Positions 58,158-64,000 of a DNA stretch of 64,000 nucleotides are shown piece after piece; positions within the stretch are counted from its first letter, which is position 1, and each line of letters begins with the position of its first letter. Origin of the DNA: Actinomycetes bacterium. Lineage in GTDB: Bacteria; Actinomycetota; Actinomycetes; Actinomycetales; Actinomycetaceae. The notes beneath the pieces were generated by a model that worked only from the letters and a program-made list of their open reading frames with translations, was not told the origin of the DNA and did not search any database. Both the position numbers and the translations under genes were made by a program. The stretch is from NCBI GenBank assembly GCA_023426345.1, contig JAFAAX010000155.1, positions 27,629-91,628 of the forward strand, given 5' to 3'.

Positions 58158-60605
58158 GTGACAGACCAGACCTCGGCCACCGATCTCCCGGCCACTGCTT
58201 CCGCGCCCACCGGCCATGCCGCCCCGACCCCGCCCGCCGACCACGGCGTCCTGCCGTCAGCTCCCCCGGTCGCCCCGCGGCGGCCGGATCCCGCCCACGT
58301 CCGCGCGTTCCACGGCCAGTCCTTCGCCGACCCCTGGGAGTGGCTGCGCGACACGGACGACCCGGAGGTCCTCGCCCACCTGCGCGCGGAGAACGCGTGG
58401 GCCGACCGCGTGACCGCCCCGACGCGCCGGCTCCAGCGCCGCATCGTCGGCGAGCTGCACCGCCACACCCGCGAGACCGATGTCTCCGTTCCCGTCCGGA
58501 TCGGCGGCTTCTGGTACCTCGACCGGACGACGGAGGGCTTGTCCTACGCCTCCCATCACCGCGTGCCGGTGGATCCCGCCGATCCAGACACGGTGCCGCG
58601 CCCGGCCCCGGCCGAGCCGCTGCCGGGCGAGCGGCTCCTCCTGGACGAGAACGCGCAGGCCGGGGGCCAGGCGTTCTTCGCCCTGGGAGACCTCCTCCCC
58701 AGCCCGGACGGCTCACTGATCGCATGGAGCCGCGACCTCGCCGGCGACGAGCGCTGGACGATCCTCGTCCAGGACGCCGCCACCGGTCGGATCGTCGACG
58801 ACGCCGTCCGGGGCGCCGGGTCCGGCCTGGCCTGGTCCGCCGACGGCACGACCCTGCTGTACGCGCGCGTCGACGAGGCCTGGCGCCAGCACCAGGTGTG
58901 GACCCACCGCGTGGGCGCGGATCCCGCCACGGACAGACTGGTCCTCCAGGAGGACGACGAACGCTTCGACCTGTGGTTCGAGCCCGCCCGGGATCCCCAC
59001 TGGGTCCCGATCCACGCGATGTCGTCCACGACGTCGGAGGCCTGGCTGTGGTCGACGGACCGGCCCGGCGAGGTGCCCCTGCCGATCACCGGGCGGACCC
59101 GCGAGGTCCTGGTCTCTGTCGAGCCGGCCGGCGACCATCTGGTCCTCGTCCACACGGTCGACTCGCCCGAGGGCACGCTGGCCGTCGCGCCGCTGCCCGC
59201 GCCCGCCGCCGGGCCGACGGGGTCCTCCCCCATCGACGAGGGCGGCGCCGCGTTCGCGGCGCACCCGGTGGCCGCGTCCGTCGTGCCGGCCGAGCCATCC
59301 GCCGCCGGCGGCGACGCGTTCGCGGCGCATGCTGTGGATCGTCGCGGGGAGACCGCGGCCGCCCCGACGGAGGGACCGCGAGCGCCGGTGGCGCCGCCCT
59401 CGTCATGGATCCCGGTGCGGGAGGCCGGCGAGGGGGAGCGCATCCTGTGGGCCGAGGCGCACGCGACGTTCCTGGTCGTCGAACTGCGTTCCGGCGGCCT
59501 CACCCAGGTGGAGGTCCGCGCACGCCGCACGCCCGCGGCCGGCCCCGACGCGCCCGCGCCCGCCGCGGACCTGGCCGGGATCTGGGGGCCGGGCCGCTTC
59601 GTCCCGGCCGACTCGCCCGTGCGGACGATCGGGGCGAGCGGGGCGCGCCGCTTCGAGGACACCCGGTTCCACGTCGAGGTCGAGTCCGTGGTCCGGCCCC
59701 CGCAGGTCCTCGACGTCGACCCGTTGACGGACGCGCGGACGGTACTGAAGACCCTCGACGTCCCCGCGTGGGACCCGAGCGACTACGCCGAGGAGCGGGT
59801 GTGGGTGGAGTCGCGCGACGGGCACACCCGGATCCCGGTCTCGCTGGTCCATCGACGCGGCGCGGTCCCGGACGGGACGGCGCCGGCCTGGCTGACCGGC
59901 TACGGCGCGTACGAGGTGAGCGACGACCCGGAGTTCTCCGTGCTGCGCCTGCCCCTGCTGGAGCGCGGCGTCACCTATGCGATCGCGCATGTCCGCGGGG
60001 GCGGCGAGTTGGGGCGCGCGTGGTACGAGGACGGCCGTCTGGACCGCAAGCGCCACACGTTCGAGGATTTCGTCGACGTCGCGCGCTGGATGGTCGATAG
60101 CGGATGGTCGGCCCCGGGCCGGCTGGTCGCGGAGGGCCGCTCGGCGGGCGGCCTGCTGGTGGGGGCCGCCATGAACCTGGCGCCCGAGCTCTTCCGCGTG
60201 GTGCTGGCGGGCGTGCCGTTCGTGGACGCCCTCACGACGATCCTGGACCCGTCGCTGCCGCTGACCGCCGGCGAGTGGGAGGAGTGGGGCAACCCGATCG
60301 AGGACCCGGGCATTTACCGGGCGATGCGCGCCTACACGCCGTACGAGAACGTCCGCGACGGCGTCGCCTACCCGGCCGTCCTGGCCACGACCTCGCTCCA
60401 CGACACGCGGGTGCTGGCCGTGGAGCCCGCGAAGTGGGTGCAGCGCCTCCGCGAGGCGACGTCCTCGGATGCCGAGCAGCGCCCGATCGCGCTGCGCACG
60501 CAGATGGCCGCCGGTCACGGGGGAGCCTCGGGGCGCTACGGGCGCTGGGAGTCGCGCGCCGAGGAGTTCGCGTTCGCCCTGGCCCAGGTGGGGGTGCTCG
60601 GGTAG
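58158..60605 (+). CDS. S9 family peptidase (prolyl oligopeptidase/oligopeptidase B type)
   Basis: This 815-residue cytoplasmic serine peptidase has an N-terminal propeller (ADPWEWLRDTDDPEVLAHLRAEN, shown in part). The C-terminal hydrolase has YGAYEVSDDPEF, HVRGGGELGRAWYEDG and catalytic Ser662 in AEGRSAGGLLVGAAMN. Asp is in TSLHDTRVLAVEPAKWV and His in MAAGHGGASGRY. An insertion of roughly 60 residues in the propeller (about residues 357-417) is encoded by a complete DEG repeat (59231-59406), from SPIDEGGAAFAAH to VAPPSSWIP. GTG at 58158 sits behind a leaderless-type -10. Confidence 0.92.
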   Translation: MTDQTSATDLPATASAPTGHAAPTPPADHGVLPSAPPVAPRRPDPAHVRAFHGQSFADPWEWLRDTDDPEVLAHLRAENAWADRVTAPTRRLQRRIVGELHRHTRETDVSVPVRIGGFWYLDRTTEGLSYASHHRVPVDPADPDTVPRPAPAEPLPGERLLLDENAQAGGQAFFALGDLLPSPDGSLIAWSRDLAGDERWTILVQDAATGRIVDDAVRGAGSGLAWSADGTTLLYARVDEAWRQHQVWTHRVGADPATDRLVLQEDDERFDLWFEPARDPHWVPIHAMSSTTSEAWLWSTDRPGEVPLPITGRTREVLVSVEPAGDHLVLVHTVDSPEGTLAVAPLPAPAAGPTGSSPIDEGGAAFAAHPVAASVVPAEPSAAGGDAFAAHAVDRRGETAAAPTEGPRAPVAPPSSWIPVREAGEGERILWAEAHATFLVVELRSGGLTQVEVRARRTPAAGPDAPAPAADLAGIWGPGRFVPADSPVRTIGASGARRFEDTRFHVEVESVVRPPQVLDVDPLTDARTVLKTLDVPAWDPSDYAEERVWVESRDGHTRIPVSLVHRRGAVPDGTAPAWLTGYGAYEVSDDPEFSVLRLPLLERGVTYAIAHVRGGGELGRAWYEDGRLDRKRHTFEDFVDVARWMVDSGWSAPGRLVAEGRSAGGLLVGAAMNLAPELFRVVLAGVPFVDALTTILDPSLPLTAGEWEEWGNPIEDPGIYRAMRAYTPYENVRDGVAYPAVLATTSLHDTRVLAVEPAKWVQRLREATSSDAEQRPIALRTQMAAGHGGASGRYGRWESRAEEFAFALAQVGVLG
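59231..59406. repeat. Complete DEG repeat inserted in frame in the oligopeptidase gene
   Basis: The left arm CATCGACGAGGGCGGCGCC and right arm GGCGCCGCCCTCGTCATGG enclose about 140 bases. These include a duplicated GCGTTCGCGGCGCA and are entirely translated. The insert keeps the reading frame and adds about 58 codons to the propeller domain. Confidence 0.85.
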
Positions 60606-60616
60606 CGGGAACCCCG

Positions 60617-60711
60617 ACCGAAGTCGGCGGAGAAGAGAACCGAAGTCGGCGGAGAAGAGAACCGGAGGGGCGGGCGGAGGGGCGGGAGAGGGGCGGGCGG
60701 AGGGGCGGGCC
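60617..60711 (+). repeat. Tandem 22-bp repeat and G-quadruplex-prone tract
   Basis: The unit ACCGAAGTCGGCGGAGAAGAGA occurs twice in tandem (60617-60638, 60639-60660) with the start of a third. From 60664 follow eight or more G-runs of three to four bases (GGGGCGGGCGGAGGGGCGGG type) that could fold into G-quadruplex DNA or RNA. The tract lies about 95 bases upstream of the micro-ORF preceding the large sensor kinase. Confidence 0.75.
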
Positions 60712-60804
60712 TCCGATCCTTTCCAGTCTGATGCCCGACAAGTCATAGTTCTTGTACACTCCCGAACAAGGAGGCTGGGGGAGCCTCCACACCAGGAGGA
60801 GCAC

Positions 60805-60885
60805 ATGACGTCCCACACGCTCCCGCGTCCTCGCCCGCGACGGCACCGGCACCGGCCGCCCGACCGGCCGTGGGCGCGCAGATGA
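60805..60885 (+). CDS. 26-codon Arg/Pro/His-rich micro-ORF overlapping the sensor kinase start
   Basis: ATG at 60805 follows CAGGAGGA with optimal spacing. The product is MTSHTLPRPRPRRHRHRPP then DRPWARR, very basic and without a signal peptide. Its stop overlaps the kinase ATG (ATGA at 60882-60885), so ribosomes finishing it can restart on the kinase gene. It may be a translational leader or a real basic peptide. A TACACT -10 candidate and interlocking ACAAG/CTTGT repeats lie at 60739-60770. Confidence 0.6.
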   Translation: MTSHTLPRPRPRRHRHRPPDRPWARR

Positions 60886-63404
60886 CCGCCGCACCGGGCG
60901 CTCCGGAGGCCGGGCCACGGCGCGGCAGCTGGTGGTTCGCGCACCCGATGGGGATGGACCTGTTCCCGGGCCCCTACTCCCTGTCGACGTACCGGCTCAT
61001 GGGGGTCGCGTCCGGCGCAGCCGAGCTGTGCGTCCTGGTCGTCTCCGCGCCGACGCTGCGGTCCCTCCTCGACGAGGTCGGCACCGTCGCCACCCTGGGG
61101 GTGTTCCTGCCGATCTGGGTGGGACTGCCCGCCACCGCGCTGGTGGCCCTGATCGCCAGCTTCTTCTCCCGCGCCGACGAGAGGCGCAGAGACCGGGAGC
61201 GGGTGCCCCTGCGGACCACCGACCGCGTCGGCATCTCCCTGGCCCAGTTCGTCTGCGGGTGGTACCTGGCCATGCTCGCACTCGTCGCCGTCGCGGCCGT
61301 CGTCGGCACCGCCACGGGCCGACCCATCCCGTCCCTCATGCGCGTCGTCGAGGGGCAGGTGCCCCTGATGGGGCAGTACTGGCCGCTCGCGCTCCTCATC
61401 GCGCTCCTGGCCCGCGGGCGCCTCGCGATGGCGACCTCGGCCTTCCCGCCGCTGGTGTTCATCCTGGTCACGGCCCTCAACGGCCCCCGCGACGCGCAGA
61501 CGTGGGACCAGTCCGCGTACTACCTCATCTTCAACCTCGTCTACATCGCCTGGGCGACGTGGATGGTCCGCCAGGCCCGGGCGCTGGACGAGGACCACGC
61601 CCGACGCCTCTCACGCGAGCGGGAGGTCGCCCACCACCGGGCCGCCACCGAGGGCCGGCGGCGCCGGGACGCGTTCGTCCACGACCACATCCTGTCCGTC
61701 CTGGACATGGCCGCGCGCGGCCTGGCCGACGGACCGCCTCTGGTCGAGGCCGTCCACGGCGTCCTGGACCACCTGGACGACGTCTCCCTGCGCCGGCCCC
61801 CGGCCATGGCCTCCCAGGTCTTCGGCCGCATCGTCGCGCAGGCGTCGCACCTGCGCCTGTCCCTCCGTCCCGATGTCCGGACCCCCGCCGACCGGCTGGT
61901 CCCCGCGGACATCGCCTCCGCCCTGGAGGGCGCGACGCTCGAAGCCCTGCGCAACTGCGAGCGGCACGCGTCCGGCTCCGACGGCGCCCCGCCGCTCGTC
62001 CGCCTGACGCTGGTGGCGGACCGGGACGGCCTGAGTGCCGTCGTCGCGGACGACGGGCCCGGCTTCGACCCGGACCGCATCCCCGCCCGCCGGCTCGGCG
62101 TCCGACGCTCGGTCGTCGAACGGGTCGAGCACGCCGGAGGCCGGGCGCGCATCGACACCGCGCCCGGAGACGGGACCGCCGTCACCCTGACCTGGCCGCC
62201 CTCCCGGGTCGACGCCGCGCGCCCCTCCGAGAAGGAGGCCGCGCCCGCGGGGGCGCCCTCGTCACCGGTGGCGGACCACCCGGAGGAGCCGGACGCGCGG
62301 CCCCCGCGGCCGTACGTCCAGCCGCCGCCGGAGCGCCTGATCGCCGCCGCGGTCATCGTCTTCCAGACCGTGCTGATGTGGCAGTGCCTCCCGGAGTTCA
62401 CGCAGGCCTGGCCCGTCGCCGCAGCGCTGGCCAGCCAGATCGCGGCGACGGTCCTGGTCCTGCGCTGGTGGCCGGGCGGGTGGCTCCCGGTCCCCGTCGA
62501 GATCCTGGTCGCCGCCATCGCGGCGCTGTCGCCCGTCGCCGTGTTCGCGCAGACGACCCCGCAGGGCATGTCGGAGTGGGCCCCCTGGACGGGGGCCACC
62601 GGGTCGGTGCTGCTGTTCGGACTGCTGCTGCTCCGCAGCCGCTGGGCCTCCACCTGGGTGGGATGGATCGTGCGCCTGGCGGCCACGGCCGCGTGGGCGG
62701 GCCACGCGGACGGTCCCGTCCGGTCCGTCGCCGCGTCCCTGTCCCTCTCGCAGACGCTGACCCTCATCGCGTGGACGTTCGCGACCGTCTGGGCCTCGCG
62801 GATCGGACGGAGGATCGCCCACGAGCAATCCTGGTCCCGTCGCCTCGAGGCCGCCCGCGACCTCGAGGAGGAGACCCAGCTGGCCATGGACGGCGCCCTG
62901 GCCAGCGTCACCGGCCGCGCCCGGCCCGTCCTGGGGACGATCGCCCGCGAGTCGGAGCCGGGCCCACTGCCCGCGGCCACGCGGATGGAGGCCCGGCTGC
63001 TCGAGGCGGAGCTGCGCGACGAGATCCGCGCGCCCTTCTTCACCGGGACGCCCGTGACCGCCCGGGCGCGCGCCGCCCGCGAGCGGGGCGTCGACGTGGT
63101 CCTCGTGGACGACTCCGGAGCCGAGCCCCTGGAGCCGCAGAGCCGGGAGCTGGTCCTCTCCCAGGCCACGGACCGGCTGGACCGCGCCTCCCATGGGCGC
63201 GCCGTCATCCGCGTCTTCCCGCCGGGCCGGGACGCGATCGCCACGATCCTGGTCGACGGATCGCGCCTGGTCATCACGCCCGACGGGGCGTCCGCGGAGC
63301 CCGGCCGGAGCGCGGGCTCACCGGGCGGGGCGCAGGACTGCGGGGACGTCGAGGGCTTCGAGGACGGATGCCCGGTCGGGAACGGAGACCCGGTCGGAGG
63401 CTGA
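60882..63404 (+). CDS. Large duplicated sensor histidine kinase
   Basis: This 840-residue protein has two similar halves. Half 1 has about six membrane segments (residues 40-240), then a dimerisation helix with FVHDHILSVLDMA (candidate phospho-His267). Its HATPase has EALRNCERHA (N-box), DDGPGFDPDRIP (G1) and RLGVRRSVVERVEHAGG (G2). A linker AAPAGAPSSPV is encoded by a DEG arm (62249-62266). Half 2 has six more membrane segments and a HisKA-like helical region (EEETQLAMDGALASVTGRARPVLG), but I see no His-box or complete ATPase. It may be a sensory or inhibitory pseudokinase. No response regulator is adjacent within the window. Confidence 0.8.
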   Translation: MTAAPGAPEAGPRRGSWWFAHPMGMDLFPGPYSLSTYRLMGVASGAAELCVLVVSAPTLRSLLDEVGTVATLGVFLPIWVGLPATALVALIASFFSRADERRRDRERVPLRTTDRVGISLAQFVCGWYLAMLALVAVAAVVGTATGRPIPSLMRVVEGQVPLMGQYWPLALLIALLARGRLAMATSAFPPLVFILVTALNGPRDAQTWDQSAYYLIFNLVYIAWATWMVRQARALDEDHARRLSREREVAHHRAATEGRRRRDAFVHDHILSVLDMAARGLADGPPLVEAVHGVLDHLDDVSLRRPPAMASQVFGRIVAQASHLRLSLRPDVRTPADRLVPADIASALEGATLEALRNCERHASGSDGAPPLVRLTLVADRDGLSAVVADDGPGFDPDRIPARRLGVRRSVVERVEHAGGRARIDTAPGDGTAVTLTWPPSRVDAARPSEKEAAPAGAPSSPVADHPEEPDARPPRPYVQPPPERLIAAAVIVFQTVLMWQCLPEFTQAWPVAAALASQIAATVLVLRWWPGGWLPVPVEILVAAIAALSPVAVFAQTTPQGMSEWAPWTGATGSVLLFGLLLLRSRWASTWVGWIVRLAATAAWAGHADGPVRSVAASLSLSQTLTLIAWTFATVWASRIGRRIAHEQSWSRRLEAARDLEEETQLAMDGALASVTGRARPVLGTIARESEPGPLPAATRMEARLLEAELRDEIRAPFFTGTPVTARARAARERGVDVVLVDDSGAEPLEPQSRELVLSQATDRLDRASHGRAVIRVFPPGRDAIATILVDGSRLVITPDGASAEPGRSAGSPGGAQDCGDVEGFEDGCPVGNGDPVGG

Positions 63405-64000
63405 GTCCGGCTCGTCGTCGGCCCGCCGGGCGGCCTCGAGGTCCCCCAGCGTCCGGACGGCCTCATGGGCGATGGACAGCGCGATGTCCTCGATGCCGTC
63501 GGCCAGGCCCGGCGTGCACCAGCGCCGAAGCGCGAGCTTGGCCAACCGGTCCGCCGCGTCGTTGAGGACCTCCGAGGTGGAGGCCAGCCGGGCGGAATGC
63601 GCCTGCACCCAGCGCAGCCGCGTCTCCAGACCGGCGCCCCGCCGGTCCTGGACGATCTGGACGATCCGACGGACGTCGCGCGCGACCGCCCGGTCCTCGG
63701 ACTCGGCTCCCTCGCGGAGGAACGCGTGGACGAGCCCCAGAGCGCGCCGGGAATCGGACCACAGGACCACCGGCGTCCCCGGATGGTCCTCCAGCGCCAT
63801 CCGCAGCGCGTGCAATTCGGCGGCGACGACATCCCCCACGCACACGCCCAGGCGGAAGGCGCCCTCCGAGGTGAAGTATCCCCACGACGTCCCCCGCCGC
63901 GGGTTGCGCGCGCCGTCGGACGCGATCTGCAGCGGCGGCTCCGGCTCTCCCGGCGCGCACCCGCCCTCCGCCCCGTCGCCCCCCCCCCGCCCGCGCCCCG
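63318..64000 (-). CDS. RNase H-like protein, 5' end missing
   Basis: The leftward frame is open from the right edge to a stop at 63318, giving 227 visible residues. RNase HI-type catalytic acids appear in QIASDGARNPRRG (Asp), VVAAELHALRMAL (Glu), VLWSDSRRALGLV (Asp) and LNDAADRLAKLAL (Asp), in the correct order. The upstream visible part is Gly/Arg-rich and includes a G10 tract (minus strand, 63988-63979). The last 87 bases overlap the 3' end of the sensor kinase gene on the other strand. It probably degrades RNA in RNA-DNA hybrids. Confidence 0.82.
   Translation of the reverse strand, partial: GRGRGGGDGAEGGCAPGEPEPPLQIASDGARNPRRGTSWGYFTSEGAFRLGVCVGDVVAAELHALRMALEDHPGTPVVLWSDSRRALGLVHAFLREGAESEDRAVARDVRRIVQIVQDRRGAGLETRLRWVQAHSARLASTSEVLNDAADRLAKLALRRWCTPGLADGIEDIALSIAHEAVRTLGDLEAARRADDEPDSASDRVSVPDRASVLEALDVPAVLRPAR

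Noticed and set aside
14233..62266. The scattered palindromes as a CRISPR array
   Set aside because: Units are far apart, variable inside and lie in genes; there is no regular spacer length and no cas gene.
1..64000. tRNA or rRNA genes
   Set aside because: No cloverleaf with TTCGA-type loop and matching acceptor, and no rRNA core sequence, was recognised. A covariance search would be decisive.
1..64000. Prophage or intact insertion sequence
   Set aside because: No integrase, transposase with DDE pattern, portal, terminase or capsid-like protein was seen in any frame.

Overview
The window is about 70% G+C, uses many GTG and TTG starts, and carries genes typical of fermentative Actinomycetota. 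These include a pyruvate:ferredoxin oxidoreductase operon, class Ib nrdHIE with NrdR boxes, actinobacterial CCA nucleotidyltransferase and an FGGY gluconokinase. An Actinomyces/Schaalia-like member of the Actinomycetaceae is the best guess, inferred from gene content only. The cluster PBP - rpsF-ssb-rpsR-rplI - dnaB, together with a DnaA-box cluster beside dnaB, resembles the oriC-proximal neighbourhood of mycobacteria. dnaA and dnaN are not in the window.

Region 1 (1-17.4 kb, accessory metabolism). A leftward operon encodes a ribose/inositol-type ABC importer, a Gfo/Idh/MocA dehydrogenase and a sugar isomerase cut by the left edge. A second leftward operon encodes a FAD-dependent oxidoreductase, a carboxylate-type permease, a hydantoinase/oxoprolinase-like protein and a small HExxH protein. 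It is read divergently from a LacI regulator, and a perfect 18-bp palindrome sits just downstream of a good leftward promoter. Next come an IolG-like inositol dehydrogenase and an IolE/IolH-like isomerase. A toxin-antitoxin patch follows: AbrB antitoxin plus PIN toxin, MntA/HepT, and a frameshifted antitoxin remnant.

Region 2 (17.4-22.5 kb). A leftward porG-porA-porB operon ends in a GltD-type flavoprotein fused to a 2[4Fe-4S] ferredoxin.

Region 3 (23.4-36.8 kb). This holds RarD and MFS transporters, an LRV-domain membrane protein, a DUF4282-like protein, dnaB, a MATE exporter, a tiny secreted cysteine peptide translationally coupled to a histidine kinase, an orphan FitA-like antitoxin, and rpsF-ssb-rpsR-rplI.

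Region 4 (37.4-50.1 kb). This holds a class A penicillin-binding protein, a gluconate module (gnd divergent from a gluconate permease and gluconokinase), CCA transferase and nrdH-nrdI-nrdE. nrdF is not downstream of nrdE.

Region 5 (50.2-64 kb). This holds a small membrane protein, an ABC-class ATPase, a MacB-like ABC exporter, a zinc alcohol dehydrogenase, an S9 oligopeptidase, a very large duplicated sensor kinase with a 26-codon upstream ORF, and an RNase H-like protein cut by the right edge.

The strongest unexplained signal is a dispersed palindromic repeat, here called the DEG repeat, with arms CATCGACGAGGGCG / CGCCCTCGTCGATG. It occurs at about 24 sites, between genes and also in frame inside about ten proteins, where it encodes P-I-D-E-G-G or P-P-S-S-M. 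A second palindrome (GGAGGCGTCA / TGACGCCTCC) is joined to it in at least three places.
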